Notes: generated from the letters alone by a model not told the origin. DNA of 64,000 nucleotides from Promethearchaeota archaeon (GCA_019058445.1 JAHPZA010000010.1:248001-312000); one strand, 5' to 3'. Positions 1-9,899 are shown, counted from the first letter of the stretch. Numbers and translations are program-made.

Positions 1-39
1 AATGTAGGTTTGTCAATCATGTTTTTTAGGTTTATTTAA
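1..39 (+). CDS. possible 3' end of a gene entering from the left
   Basis: Frame 1 is open from the first base to a TAA at 37-39 and encodes about a dozen mostly hydrophobic residues ending in SIMFFRFI. It could be the last codons of a membrane protein gene that lies mostly outside the window. The stretch is too short to identify, and the open frame may be chance. Confidence 0.2.
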   Translation, partial: NVGLSIMFFRFI

Positions 40-327
40 ACTCAAAAATCTTATTTTTATTAAGCTAGCATAATATTAAAAACAATTAAAGATATTGTTT
101 TCTCATATTTTAACAATATAAGTACATTAGTATTATAATGATGTGGAATATTTGATTATATTGCTCCTATTAATTCTTCCAATTGTTAACCATTCTTATC
201 GCTAATCTTCATATTTAAGAATTAATTAATTATTTAATAGATGAATTATTTCTTCAGAAAATGCTAGTTTATGTTTTTTTAAGTAAAAAAATACAGTTCT
301 AAATAAATTCTTCAAAATCTTTAAGAA
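40..327. other. non-coding stretch, nothing recognised
   Basis: AT-rich sequence of almost 300 bases before the first glycosyltransferase gene. Both strands are broken by frequent stops, and no RNA gene, repeat or protein remnant was recognised. It presumably holds the promoter of the gene at 328, but no single TATA element stands out. Confidence 0.4.
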
Positions 328-1473
328 ATGAAACGAAAAATACTATTTTTAATCGAAAGTTTAGAGATTGGAGGGGGAGCAGAAAGAATTACCTCAATGT
401 TAACAAGAAAAATTTCTGAAAGATTTGAGGTATTTATTTTGACTTTAAAGCATTTTAACAAAATTTATCCATATAGTGGTACTTATTATTCTCTAAATAA
501 TAATCAAAATTCTTCAAGAATCTTTAATTTTTTAAAATTGAGCAATATTACATATTCAATCAAAATATATAAAAATATTATATCAATTTCTCCAGACTTA
601 ATAATATCGATTACAGATTATACAAATCTAGTGATGATTTTAACTAAAACTTTATTTCGATTAAAAATTCCTCTAATTTCTGCGATACACTGCAATCCTA
701 GTCTTGTCTATAAAAAAAATATGCCACATTTCAATTTTTTATTAAAAATATTCTATCGGTTTAATTCAGTCAACAAAATTATATCCATATCAAAAGAGGT
801 CGAAAATATATTAGAAAAGGAATATCATATTAGAAAAGATAAATTAAAAACAATCTATAATGGGATTGATCTCGCATATATTAAGAAAATGACAAAAGAG
901 AACATATTAGATTTTAAAAATATCTTTTATGATAATTCTATAATAAAGTTCATTACTGTGGGAAGGTTAGATATTGTCAAAGGACATAAATATCTTATAG
1001 AAGCATTCTCAAAAGTTAAAAAGAAAATTCATAATTCAAAATTATTCATTATTGGAACTGGACCGTTAAGGGATAAATTAGACTTAGTGGTTAAAGGAAA
1101 AAAACTAGAAAACGATATAATTTTTTTAGGATTTAAGGATAATCCATTTAAATATATAGCGAAATCAGACATATTTGTCTTATCATCTATTATGGAGGGC
1201 CTCCCAATGGTTTTACTTGAAGCCTTAGCATGTGGGATTCCAATTATTTCCACGGATTGTGAAACAGGTCCAAGAGAGGTTTTAGGTAATGGACGTTATG
1301 GAATGTTAGTGAGAGTTATGGATTCAAATGATTTAGCAGATAAAATGCTATTATTAGCATGGGATAGCAAATTGAAAGAAAAATATTCGAAATTATCTTT
1401 AGAAAGAGCTAATAAGTTTGAAATTAATAAGTTTGTCAATCAATGGATTGATTTGATAAATAGCTTAATATAA
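328..1473 (+). CDS. GT4-family glycosyltransferase
   Basis: Predicted cytoplasmic retaining glycosyltransferase with the GT-B fold (glycosyltransferase family 4, 381 aa, normal length). The N-terminal acceptor domain opens with KRKILFLIESLEIGGG, whose glycine-rich loop at residues 15-17 is followed by AER, as in sugar transferases that act on lipid-linked glycans. The C-terminal nucleotide-sugar domain contains KFITVGRLDIVKGHKYLI and the diagnostic E-x7-E motif (E289 in MEGLP, E297 in LLEALACG) that contacts the donor. The ATG start fits the family N-terminus exactly. The gene is alone on its strand and converges on the next GT4 gene. Donor and acceptor cannot be told from sequence. Confidence 0.88.
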   Translation: MKRKILFLIESLEIGGGAERITSMLTRKISERFEVFILTLKHFNKIYPYSGTYYSLNNNQNSSRIFNFLKLSNITYSIKIYKNIISISPDLIISITDYTNLVMILTKTLFRLKIPLISAIHCNPSLVYKKNMPHFNFLLKIFYRFNSVNKIISISKEVENILEKEYHIRKDKLKTIYNGIDLAYIKKMTKENILDFKNIFYDNSIIKFITVGRLDIVKGHKYLIEAFSKVKKKIHNSKLFIIGTGPLRDKLDLVVKGKKLENDIIFLGFKDNPFKYIAKSDIFVLSSIMEGLPMVLLEALACGIPIISTDCETGPREVLGNGRYGMLVRVMDSNDLADKMLLLAWDSKLKEKYSKLSLERANKFEINKFVNQWIDLINSLI

Positions 1474-1522
1474 ACTAAAAATAAATTATTTCTTAAAAAA
1501 CATGAGGATAGATTTAATTTTT

Positions 1523-2680
1523 TCATAAATTTGATTTTAAAAACCTATACATCTTATTTGATATAACTTCAATATCATAATTTAATTTAATTTCCTCTAG
1601 CGCATTATCTAAAATCTGATTTACCAGTTCACTGTTGTTTTTATAGTAGTTTAACTGCTTCAATAAATCATTCTCAATATTTAGATCATATAATAATCCT
1701 GTTACTCCATGTTCTATCAAATCTGTATTTCCTTGAACCTTTGAAGCAATTACAAAAGTTCTCGTTGCCATTGCCTCTAGAATCACATTAGATATTCCTT
1801 CTCCATATGAAGAGTTAATTAAAACGTCTAAGTTAGGATATATTTCTTCTTTTTGTTTTTCAAATCCGATTAAAAGTACATTCTCATTTAAATTGTAGTG
1901 GTGGATAAAACGTAGAATAATATCCTTTTCAGGACCCTCGCCATAAATTAGTAGTTTATCTTCAGGGTATTTAGAAAAATATTGTTTAAAGACCTGTAAT
2001 AAAAAATGTAAATTCTTGATTTTAGTCAAGCGACCTACAAAGCCAAAATTTATTCCACTATGCCTTTTTTTTTTCAATCCAATAAATCTCTTACTTTCAA
2101 TTCCATTTGATAATTTCAAGATTCTTTTTCGGGGAAAATTTAAGTTTATTAAATCTTCATACATTTTCTGATTTATAGGCCTCATAAAATTCAATCTCTT
2201 AAGTACAAACCATTTATAAAACTTAAACCAACTATAGTTGATGAGTTTAGCCATGAAATTCTGCTTCTCTGTTAGATGTACAATCCTAATATAGTTCTCG
2301 TAATCTGTTGGCATTTTCATTAAAATAGGTACTTTAAAAATAACACGGAAAATAAAGGGTGAAATTATATGGTTGTCATGCCCACTAAGATAAATTATAT
2401 TTATCCTTTCTTTCTTATGGACTTTTATCAATCGAAAAAACGACTTCAGGATAAAAGAAATAGTATCAAGTCTATAGCTTTTTAATTTGTGAAGCTGAAA
2501 AATTGTTGTTCTTTTTGTGAATGGTTCATATTCGGTATATTTAGTAATTAAAGTAATTTTTAATGGTTCAATTCTTTCAAAAGAAGGTAGCAATAATAAT
2601 AATTGATTTTGAATTCCGCCACTTAACAACTTTAATTCTTTATTTGAGTGTGTATATTCTATATAAAAACAGATATGTAT
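1523..2680 (-). CDS. GT4-family glycosyltransferase with apparent AUA start
   Basis: Retaining GT-B glycosyltransferase, paralogous to the gene at 21597-22754. The donor-site E-x7-E lies in YGEGISNVILEAMA. The first ordinary start is a TTG at 2629, which would remove the first beta strand. The frame is open upstream, and its residues IHICFYIEYTHSNKELK align with MHLCIIIGNTHANKQLN of the paralogue. Starting at the ATA codon 2680-2678 gives 385 aa, exactly the paralogue's length. AGGTGA (2691-2686) sits five bases upstream of that ATA. Either AUA initiates here, or the start codon has mutated and the gene is impaired. The rest of the frame is intact. Confidence 0.8.
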   Translation of the reverse strand: MHICFYIEYTHSNKELKLLSGGIQNQLLLLLPSFERIEPLKITLITKYTEYEPFTKRTTIFQLHKLKSYRLDTISFILKSFFRLIKVHKKERINIIYLSGHDNHIISPFIFRVIFKVPILMKMPTDYENYIRIVHLTEKQNFMAKLINYSWFKFYKWFVLKRLNFMRPINQKMYEDLINLNFPRKRILKLSNGIESKRFIGLKKKRHSGINFGFVGRLTKIKNLHFLLQVFKQYFSKYPEDKLLIYGEGPEKDIILRFIHHYNLNENVLLIGFEKQKEEIYPNLDVLINSSYGEGISNVILEAMATRTFVIASKVQGNTDLIEHGVTGLLYDLNIENDLLKQLNYYKNNSELVNQILDNALEEIKLNYDIEVISNKMYRFLKSNL

Positions 2681-2685
2681 TTACA

Positions 2686-2691
2686 TCACCT
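2686..2691 (-). promoter_or_regulatory. Shine-Dalgarno before an AUA codon
   Basis: AGGTGA on the minus strand, five bases before the ATA proposed as start of the GT4 gene ending at 1523. The spacer contains ATGTAA, a one-codon start-stop frame that overlaps the end of the AGGTGA. No other start in the reading frame lies near this site. Confidence 0.45.
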
Positions 2692-2779
2692 GGTTAAATT
2701 TATGGGTCTTATTTTTAGTGCTATCATTCTTTTACAGTATTCTCTTTTTTTATTAAAAAATTTAAGAAGTCTTGAGAGA

Positions 2780-4570
2780 TTAAATTCTTAAAATCTTTGT
2801 TAAATCTTCTGGATTTTTATCATTTATATACATTTCATACCACATATCAAAAAATAGGAGAATTAATATTTGAAAAGAGTAAAGTTGAAAGGGTCTTGGT
2901 TTTTTTGTAGATTTATGTTTATGTATTAAATTGCGAATATAATTGTAATCAAAAAACTTTTTTCTATTGTTAAAAAGCATAGCCTCAGCAGCATCTTCAA
3001 GACTATCTTTTACCCAAGCATGCATCGGAACAAAAAATCCTTGTTTTTTTCTTAATACAATTTCGCGGGGAAGATATTTAAGAGCTAATTTTTTTAAAAT
3101 AAACTTTCCATTAAGATTAGGTAATTTTTGTTTAACTCCCATATTTGCACTTAGTTCTACGATTCTATGATCTAAAAATGGAACCCTTGCTTCCATAGAA
3201 TGTGCCATCGTCATTTTATCAGCACGATTTAACTCCCAGTTTGGTAATTCATGCTTAATGTCGAATAAAAGCATTCTATTGAGTAGATTTTTTGGATAAT
3301 TTGATGTTCCATTTTTATAGAAAAGGTAGTCATGCAAAGTATTATCTTCTTTGAAAGAGAAATTTAATAATTCTGTTCTATTTTTTTTTTTAAAAGGAGA
3401 GTAATACCACATATAAAACCGACGCCTAAGATAATCCGGGATTGGTTTAAACATATTAGAACCTACATAGTAATTTACATAACCCGAAAAAAGTTCATCT
3501 GCACCTTCACCTGTATTGACAACAGTAACTTTCTTTCTAGCAAATTCGCTCAAAAAATATAATGGGACAATTGTTATTTCTGAATGGGGCTCGTCCATCT
3601 GCCAAATGAGTTTTGGAAGTTTTCTAGTAATATTTTTATAGTCTAAAATCAACTCATGATGATTTGTTGATAAATATTCAGCAACTTTGTGTGCATATTT
3701 AAATTCATCTGATTCATGCCCAAAACCAACAGTAAAAGTTTCGACTTTATCCTTTCGTAATTTAGAATTGATAGCAACTACCAAACTTGAATCAATTCCA
3801 CCTGAAAGAAAAGCACCTAAGGGAACATCGCTATTGAGCCTTAGTTCGATTGATGAAAATAAAAGTTTTTCTAGCATAGCAATTTGGTAATTTTCTGATT
3901 TATTTGATATTTCCCAGCTGAGATCCCAAAATTTTTTAACATTTAAAACTCCATTTTTAAAAAGAGCATAGTGTCCTGGTAAGAGTTTATTAATGCCAAC
4001 CAATATTGTTTTATTTGAGGGGATAAACCTATATTTCAAAAAGGAATTTAAACATTGTAAATTAATTTCTTTTTTTATATCATGCTGTAAAATTGCTTTA
4101 AGTTCAGAAGAAAAAATTAAATTCTGTCCATCATACATGTAATATAATGGTTTTATCCCGATTCTATCTCTAGCCAAAAATAATTCTTTCGTATTTGTGT
4201 CCCATATCGCTAAAGCAAACATGCCATTAAAGAGACTCAAACATTTGGAACCATATTCTTCATAAGCATAAAGAATAACTTCAGTATCTGAGGTTGATCT
4301 AAATTTATAACCGATTTTTTCAAGTTTTTCTCTAATTTCTTTATAGTTGTAAATTTCACCATTGTAAATAATCCATAGATTTCCCTTATTATTTGACATT
4401 GGTTGATGACCTGCTTGAGATAGATCGATTATAGATAATCGATTATGTCCTAATGAAATTCTACTATCAGTATATATGCCAACATCATCTGGACCACGAT
4501 GAATAAGAAGATCATTCATCTTTTTAATAAGTATTTTATCTTCCCATGTAAATCCAGATATTGAACACAT
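2780..4570 (-). CDS. asnB: asparagine synthase (glutamine-hydrolysing) family protein
   Basis: Class II glutamine amidotransferase plus asparagine synthetase, about 596 aa, the usual AsnB length. The start is set at the ATG at 4570, because this makes Cys2 (MCSISGF) the glutaminase nucleophile; a TTG at 4582 would bury it. The N-terminal domain shows HRGPDD and YNGEIYNY. The synthetase domain has the ATP PP-loop SGGIDSS near residue 255 and GEGADELFSGY. All catalytic landmarks are present. In glycan islands such enzymes often amidate a sugar uronic acid or other carboxylate instead of making free asparagine; that role is inference from context. Its upstream region faces the GT4 gene at 4760. 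Confidence 0.9.
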   Translation of the reverse strand: MCSISGFTWEDKILIKKMNDLLIHRGPDDVGIYTDSRISLGHNRLSIIDLSQAGHQPMSNNKGNLWIIYNGEIYNYKEIREKLEKIGYKFRSTSDTEVILYAYEEYGSKCLSLFNGMFALAIWDTNTKELFLARDRIGIKPLYYMYDGQNLIFSSELKAILQHDIKKEINLQCLNSFLKYRFIPSNKTILVGINKLLPGHYALFKNGVLNVKKFWDLSWEISNKSENYQIAMLEKLLFSSIELRLNSDVPLGAFLSGGIDSSLVVAINSKLRKDKVETFTVGFGHESDEFKYAHKVAEYLSTNHHELILDYKNITRKLPKLIWQMDEPHSEITIVPLYFLSEFARKKVTVVNTGEGADELFSGYVNYYVGSNMFKPIPDYLRRRFYMWYYSPFKKKNRTELLNFSFKEDNTLHDYLFYKNGTSNYPKNLLNRMLLFDIKHELPNWELNRADKMTMAHSMEARVPFLDHRIVELSANMGVKQKLPNLNGKFILKKLALKYLPREIVLRKKQGFFVPMHAWVKDSLEDAAEAMLFNNRKKFFDYNYIRNLIHKHKSTKKPRPFQLYSFQILILLFFDMWYEMYINDKNPEDLTKILRI

Positions 4571-4705
4571 AATAATCACCAATGAATCCTTTAAGTCCTA
4601 CCTTAGATAACTAATACTTAAATGATCCTAAAGTTTAGATTTTAAATGTTTCAAGAAAAATAAGGTTTTTATATCTTTTAATAGTAAATTTTTTGTCAAA
4701 ACAAA

Positions 4706-4715
4706 TTTTATATAA
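4706..4715 (+). promoter_or_regulatory. TATA-box-like element
   Basis: TTTTATATAA lies 27 bases before a TTG and 45 before the ATG of the following glycosyltransferase gene. The sequence is close to the archaeal TATA consensus, but such strings are common in DNA this AT-rich. Confidence 0.35.
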
Positions 4716-4759
4716 TAAATAAAACAATTTTATAGATTATTTTGAAACATAAGAATTCT

Positions 4760-5881
4760 ATGAAGAAGATTGTACTATGTACATTTTCGAATCTTGGTTC
4801 AATTGTTTATGGCGATGCTATTAATGATAGCAAATTATATGACGCCATCCCTCCTTCTTATTATAAAACGGCTATATATCCAAGCTATAATAAAAAAAAT
4901 AAAATATCATTAAAGTCAATTATCGAATTTTATAGTAGATATTTGAAAGAGATTATAAGAACAAATACCATATTTATCGTTCGCGGTCCAAAATTAACGA
5001 TTTTACCAATCTTGTTAAATAAAATCTGGAAAAATAGAGTGATCTTAAGATCAGGATGTACTCCACTGATGTTTGTTGAAAGAAAAGCTTTTGCTAGAAA
5101 TCCAGAATATCAGTCAAACGAATCATTTTTTCTAAAGTGTTTTTATTATTTTGAGCCAATTTTAGAAAAATTTGCCTTAAGGAATGTAGATGATTTTATT
5201 GTAGAAAATTCACGTGCAGCAAAAATCATAACATACTATGGGGGGTCATCAAATAAAATTGAAATTATTCCGTATTATATTCAGGAGTATTTTCTAAAAA
5301 GTAGTAATCCAAAGTATGATATATCTAAGGACTGCTTGAAGATAGGTTATGTTGGTAGATTCAAAAAATATGATTTGATTATCCCAATTATTAATGCTAT
5401 TACCTTGTTAAAAAGAGAAAACTACAATATTAAATTAAATCTAATTGGAGATGGCCCCAAAAGAACAAATATTCAAAATTTAGTATTAAAAAAAGAATTA
5501 TATGATAATGTAGTATTTCTAGGGGAAAAGTCCCATAGAGAAGTATCTGATCTGGTTAACGATTTTCATTGTCTATTATTCCCAATGCTTAATAACTTGT
5601 GTCCCTCTACAATCGCGATTAAAATTCTTGAAAGTGTAATGAAAGGTAAAATCATTATTACAACTAATAGTGGCAACAATGTCTCTTTATTTCTTGATAA
5701 CAAGGATTTAATCTTAAAGTCTACTACGGATAAAGCTATTGCTGAGAAAATTAAATTAGTAATCAATAATTATCAAAAGTACAAAATTATTGCAGAAAAT
5801 CTAAGACAACATCACTCTAAATTCCGTTCGAAGTCAATTTATAGAAAATTGTTAACAGAGTTATTAAACAAAACTCATTAA
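4760..5881 (+). CDS. GT4-like glycosyltransferase, atypical donor site
   Basis: GT-B fold glycosyltransferase of about 373 aa. The C-terminal half has the family pattern LKIGYVGRFKKYDLIIPIIN followed by LIGDGPKR and VVFLGEKSH. Where most GT4 enzymes have E-G-x-P-x4-E, this protein has NLCPSTIAIKILES, so the first Glu is absent and only the second Glu is kept. That may change donor specificity or mean weak activity. A TTG six codons upstream (4742) is possible, but ATG at 4760 gives the normal N-terminus KKIVLCTFSNLGS. The gene lies 94 bases upstream of the GT-C-like gene in the same direction, so the two may be co-transcribed. Confidence 0.75.
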   Translation: MKKIVLCTFSNLGSIVYGDAINDSKLYDAIPPSYYKTAIYPSYNKKNKISLKSIIEFYSRYLKEIIRTNTIFIVRGPKLTILPILLNKIWKNRVILRSGCTPLMFVERKAFARNPEYQSNESFFLKCFYYFEPILEKFALRNVDDFIVENSRAAKIITYYGGSSNKIEIIPYYIQEYFLKSSNPKYDISKDCLKIGYVGRFKKYDLIIPIINAITLLKRENYNIKLNLIGDGPKRTNIQNLVLKKELYDNVVFLGEKSHREVSDLVNDFHCLLFPMLNNLCPSTIAIKILESVMKGKIIITTNSGNNVSLFLDNKDLILKSTTDKAIAEKIKLVINNYQKYKIIAENLRQHHSKFRSKSIYRKLLTELLNKTH

Positions 5882-5975
5882 AACCGATTATTATGCTTTA
5901 AATTTAATATTAAAATAAATTTAATTAACTTTTGATTATTGTTAAAAATAAGATTTCTGAAATTGGAATAAAACA

Positions 5976-7211
5976 ATGAGCATTAAATCTTTATTAAATA
6001 AAATCAAATCAATGCAGAACACTCAAAAAATTCAATTCTTAATAGTAAATTTAATTTGTTTTTTCGCAATTTTTCTTATATTAATCTATGGAATTCTTTT
6101 CTTAGATCCATTTTTGGAGCCTGTTAATTCAGATGATAAAGCTTATATTAGAATGGCAGAAAATATCTTTGTGCCTGTTGATGCTCCATGGAAATATCGT
6201 ATATTAACACCATTACTAGTATATTTACTTCCTTTTAATGTTATTACTGGTTTTATTATTGTAAACTTGACAAGTCTATATTTGACTTCAGTTTTAATGT
6301 TTTATTATCTTAGAAAATTTGACTTTAATTTTAAAATAAGTATTGTGGGTATGCTTCTTTTTATTTTAAATCCAATTACTCTAGGACTTCTTATAGCAAT
6401 TTGTGTAGTAGATTTATTATCTTTTTTTTTTATATTGCTGAGTTTTTATGCTTTATTTGACAAAAAAGAGAAATTATTTCTCTTCACGGTTAGTGTAGGA
6501 GTTGCTAATAGAGAAGTTATTTTAATTATGTTAATTTTTTATTTTATCTTAAAAAATACAGAATTAGACTTATTATCATCTATAAAATCAACGTTATTAA
6601 TTTCAATTATTCCTGTAGTTGTTTTCTTTTTAATACGATTTATTTATGGCTTTGATGCAAATTATTTTTCTATTGATTTAGTCGGAAATACTATCTTAAC
6701 TCATTATAGAACCTTTCAATCAAATATATTTATTCATCCATATTTAATTTATTTACCTTTCGGGATCTTTTGGTTAGTAAGTTTAATAAATTTGCGTAAA
6801 TTGGATAACATTTTTCTTAAAAAATCAATATTTTTAATTCCATTCATATTTATGCAGGCATTTATTGCCACAAATTATTCACGTCTTCTATTTATTGCAT
6901 TTCCTTTAATCATTCCAATTAGTTTATATATTTTCAAAATTAATTTTTCAAAAAAACTACTAATCTCTCTATTTGGTTTAGCCAGCATTCTTTCTGTTGT
7001 ACATTTTATAGGAGTAATTTATTTTATCCAATCAAATCCTTACTCGATACTCACAAATCCAGAAAATTATTTGTTCTATGCATTTTTTATTACCATATTT
7101 GACATTTTCTCTTGTATAGTCTTCACATTATTACTTTTAAAAAGAGAATTCTTTTTTAAAAACAATTCAATGACCAAATTAGCGATTCAAACAACCGTTG
7201 AAATAAATTAG
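5976..7211 (+). CDS. GT-C-like multispanning membrane glycosyltransferase
   Basis: Integral membrane protein of 411 aa with about ten hydrophobic segments. After the first membrane span, an outward loop carries Asp53-Asp54 (NSDDKAYIRMA) and then PWKYRILTPLL. This acidic motif plus Arg-rich second segment is typical of GT-C enzymes that use polyprenyl-phosphate sugars on the outer membrane face. The Asp residues would be the catalytic and metal site. No soluble C-terminal domain is present. The gene follows a GT4 gene and runs tail-to-tail, with only eight bases between, into the flippase gene. Substrate unknown; assignment rests on topology and motif. Confidence 0.6.
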   Translation: MSIKSLLNKIKSMQNTQKIQFLIVNLICFFAIFLILIYGILFLDPFLEPVNSDDKAYIRMAENIFVPVDAPWKYRILTPLLVYLLPFNVITGFIIVNLTSLYLTSVLMFYYLRKFDFNFKISIVGMLLFILNPITLGLLIAICVVDLLSFFFILLSFYALFDKKEKLFLFTVSVGVANREVILIMLIFYFILKNTELDLLSSIKSTLLISIIPVVVFFLIRFIYGFDANYFSIDLVGNTILTHYRTFQSNIFIHPYLIYLPFGIFWLVSLINLRKLDNIFLKKSIFLIPFIFMQAFIATNYSRLLFIAFPLIIPISLYIFKINFSKKLLISLFGLASILSVVHFIGVIYFIQSNPYSILTNPENYLFYAFFITIFDIFSCIVFTLLLLKREFFFKNNSMTKLAIQTTVEIN

Positions 7212-7219
7212 TCTCATCT

Positions 7220-8833
7220 TTAGGGTTTTTTTCCTCCACCTTTTTGGGAGGGAAGAAAAATCTCAATTTTTTGAACCAATTTTCTAATAAGATAATTTTT
7301 TGAATTAAGAATTGGTATAATTTTTATCATATCATTAAATTCTTTTTTTGTTATTGTTTTGGTAAAGTAAAAAATTATATAAAAAACAAGAGCAAAAACA
7401 CTGAATTTAATAGTCCCATTTATGAAGAAATTAATGTATGCTTTATCAAAATAATCAATATTTATTAAATAGTTTAAAGGATAGACAATTATAAAACTAA
7501 CCAAAAAAATGATAAAAGGCTTAAAGAAAAATACAAAATTAAGCTGTAACTCCGTTTGTTTATTGATCAGATATACACTAATAAACGTCATAAGAAATGA
7601 ACATAGTAAATAAAAGATTATTAAGGTAAAAAAATCAAAGTATAATAGAACTATTATTGTAAACACTATAGTGATAATCATTCTAATAAATTCAATCTCT
7701 GCATTAATTTTAGTGTTATTTGTCGATAATGTTAAAATCATAAGGTTATTAATAATGACCTGCGCAAACGCCATAAATAAAAATAATTGAATTGCCCTCA
7801 AAATAACAAGGTATATTTCTGAATAAATCACCACAATATAAAATTCTATATAAAAGATCATAATTCCCACGATAATACAAACAAAGATCATTAAAAATTT
7901 ATTCAATTTATAAAAAAGATTTTGATATACCTCAGAATTTTTTTCATAATCAATTTCTGAGAAGATTGAGATATATGCTTCTGGATTTGAACTTGAAAAT
8001 AACAATGCAGATGTAGCTGAAATTTGACATATCGTAATATATGTAATAAATACCACGAACTCAAATTCTAAAAATAAGATATTAACTATTAAACCAGTCA
8101 ATAATCCAAAAACATCTGCTAAAATTAAATAAGTTCCATATTTTCTATGTATATTGTAAAATTCTGATTTCTGATCAAACCCTTCTAATTCACCTTTTGC
8201 TTTAGAAGATATAAAACTTATTATTAAAATCATAGAAACAATACCAGATACAATAGTTCCTAACAGGAAAGCATAAGAAATTAGGAATATAGGTTTGTCT
8301 AATTTATAGAAATAAATTAGAAAATTAATTGTAGTTACTGTTATAGGATTTAAAATTCTGGCAAAAAAAACTGATTTGAACTTATGAAAAGCATATAAAA
8401 CGGAATCGTTAAGATCTATTAGTACTTTACATAATATCATAGGTGACATAATTAAAATCATTGAAAACAAAATGGTTCCAAAATCAGCTAATAATGTAAT
8501 CAATAAATATAATAATAAAATGAGAAATGCACTAATTAATCTTATTTTATAGACATGTATTATAAATTTTCTTCTAACTTCTTGATTGTTACTGTTAATT
8601 GATAAATGTGGGATATAATACATAATTGTTTCTTGAGCATTTGGGGGAAATAGATTACTGAGAAAAATAGCAATATTAATAAATGAAATTACTAGGATTA
8701 ATAAGGCCCATTCTTCAGGGGTCAGTAACCTTGCAAGTACAAAAGTATTTGAAATACTAAAAAAAAAAGTCAAATAAACTGTTAATAAATTAAAACTGCT
8801 ACTTTCTGCAACTTTTTTTTGTACTTTAAGCAT
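7220..8833 (-). CDS. Wzx-type oligosaccharide flippase (MATE/MVF superfamily)
   Basis: Integral membrane protein of 537 aa with roughly 12-14 hydrophobic helices. The N-terminal SSFNLLTVYLTFFFSIS and VLARLLTPEEWALLILV resemble polysaccharide-transport proteins (RfbX/Wzx, PF01943/PF13440), which flip lipid-linked oligosaccharides across the membrane. The cytoplasmic C-terminus is basic and ends KGGGKKP. It is slightly longer than most Wzx proteins. A second flippase lies at 22811-24418, so the island may export two different glycans. It shares its strand and direction with the GT2 gene just upstream (8877-9899), 43 bases away, suggesting one transcript. Confidence 0.8.
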   Translation of the reverse strand: MLKVQKKVAESSSFNLLTVYLTFFFSISNTFVLARLLTPEEWALLILVISFINIAIFLSNLFPPNAQETIMYYIPHLSINSNNQEVRRKFIIHVYKIRLISAFLILLLYLLITLLADFGTILFSMILIMSPMILCKVLIDLNDSVLYAFHKFKSVFFARILNPITVTTINFLIYFYKLDKPIFLISYAFLLGTIVSGIVSMILIISFISSKAKGELEGFDQKSEFYNIHRKYGTYLILADVFGLLTGLIVNILFLEFEFVVFITYITICQISATSALLFSSSNPEAYISIFSEIDYEKNSEVYQNLFYKLNKFLMIFVCIIVGIMIFYIEFYIVVIYSEIYLVILRAIQLFLFMAFAQVIINNLMILTLSTNNTKINAEIEFIRMIITIVFTIIVLLYFDFFTLIIFYLLCSFLMTFISVYLINKQTELQLNFVFFFKPFIIFLVSFIIVYPLNYLINIDYFDKAYINFFINGTIKFSVFALVFYIIFYFTKTITKKEFNDMIKIIPILNSKNYLIRKLVQKIEIFLPSQKGGGKKP

Positions 8834-8876
8834 CTATTTTTTTTATTTTCAGTTATATTTCAATTTATATTAATCA

Positions 8877-9899
8877 TCAAAAAATTAAATTCAAAATCTT
8901 TAAAAATATTCTTAAAATTTTAACTTTACTTAAAATTCTACCTAAAATTATTGAATCCAAATTTCTATCTAGAAAATTCTTTTCAATTTTATTAGTTATA
9001 GTATTATCTTCCTTAAATCTCAGATATCTAATATTTTTAATATTTAATATGAGAAATTTATATATATTTAACCGTAATTTTAATTTGCTTGTAATAAAGG
9101 CTTGAAATAGGAGTATGAGTTCAGAAATAATAAGATACGGTATTAGACTCTTAAAATTTTTAATATTTTTATAAATTACTAAATATCGATTTCTTTCAAT
9201 ATAATAATAAGTAAAATCATTTATGCTCATATGTATCTTCTGATGAAACAATACTGATTCATTAGTAGTATATATAAGGTTTCCATTTCTAAGAGCCCTT
9301 AATGAAAAGTCAGTATCTTCATGATACATAAAAAAAATAGGATCAAATCCATTTAATTTAAGATACAAATTTCTTTTCATGAACATACTACATCCAGATG
9401 CTTTATGTGTTTTAAATGTAGCAGTTTGGTTTGGAATTTTGTGATACATCAAAGGTGAATAAGAAAAGCCTAAAAAGTGTATTTTTGCACCGTAATAATT
9501 AATAAAATGACCTGGAAAGATAATAGCTGGGCTAATGATTATTTCATGATCTTTTTTTAGCTTTTTGTATAATTTTAATAAAACAGTAAAAAAATCATTA
9601 GGAAAAGCTACATCTTGATTTGTTATGTAAATAAACTCTCCTTTAGCTTTTGAAATCGCGATATTACATGCCTGAGCAAAACCCAAATTAGTATTTTGAT
9701 TAATAAGAGTAATATTAATATCTTTTTTGAAAGAATTTATTATACCTTTGGTTGAATCTTTAGAATTATTATCAACTATTATTAATTCTATTTCAATTAA
9801 ATTATTCAAATTTTTTATTGATTGTAAATTATTATAAATCACTTCTTCCCCATTAAACGTTGGAAAAACTATTGAGATTTTAATCTGAGAGGCACTCAT
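8877..9899 (-). CDS. GT2-family glycosyltransferase (rhamnosyltransferase-like)
   Basis: Inverting GT-A glycosyltransferase of 340 aa. The start is the ATG at 9899 (MSASQIKISIVFPTFNG); a TTG one codon earlier is unnecessary. Motifs in order: FPTFNGEEV, VDNNSKDST for the nucleotide, NTNLGFAQACNIAI, then TNQDVAFP in place of a DXD, and the late HEDTDFSLRALRNG typical of the WcaA/rhamnosyltransferase branch. The C-terminal about 80 residues are basic and amphipathic and could bind the membrane. It precedes the flippase gene on the same strand. The sugar transferred is unknown. Confidence 0.87.
   Translation of the reverse strand: MSASQIKISIVFPTFNGEEVIYNNLQSIKNLNNLIEIELIIVDNNSKDSTKGIINSFKKDINITLINQNTNLGFAQACNIAISKAKGEFIYITNQDVAFPNDFFTVLLKLYKKLKKDHEIIISPAIIFPGHFINYYGAKIHFLGFSYSPLMYHKIPNQTATFKTHKASGCSMFMKRNLYLKLNGFDPIFFMYHEDTDFSLRALRNGNLIYTTNESVLFHQKIHMSINDFTYYYIERNRYLVIYKNIKNFKSLIPYLIISELILLFQAFITSKLKLRLNIYKFLILNIKNIRYLRFKEDNTITNKIEKNFLDRNLDSIILGRILSKVKILRIFLKILNLIF

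Noticed and set aside
2967..3890. Short plus-strand open frames inside the asparagine synthase gene
   Set aside because: They overlap a well-conserved gene on the other strand and encode no recognisable motif; they are shadows.
4571..4582. TTG start four codons before the asparagine synthase ATG
   Set aside because: It would add residues before the catalytic Cys2, which must be N-terminal after Met removal.
7225..7260. T-rich and GGGAGG string between 5976 and 7220 genes as a terminator
   Set aside because: It is the coding sequence of the flippase C-terminus (KGGGKKP), not an intergenic hairpin.
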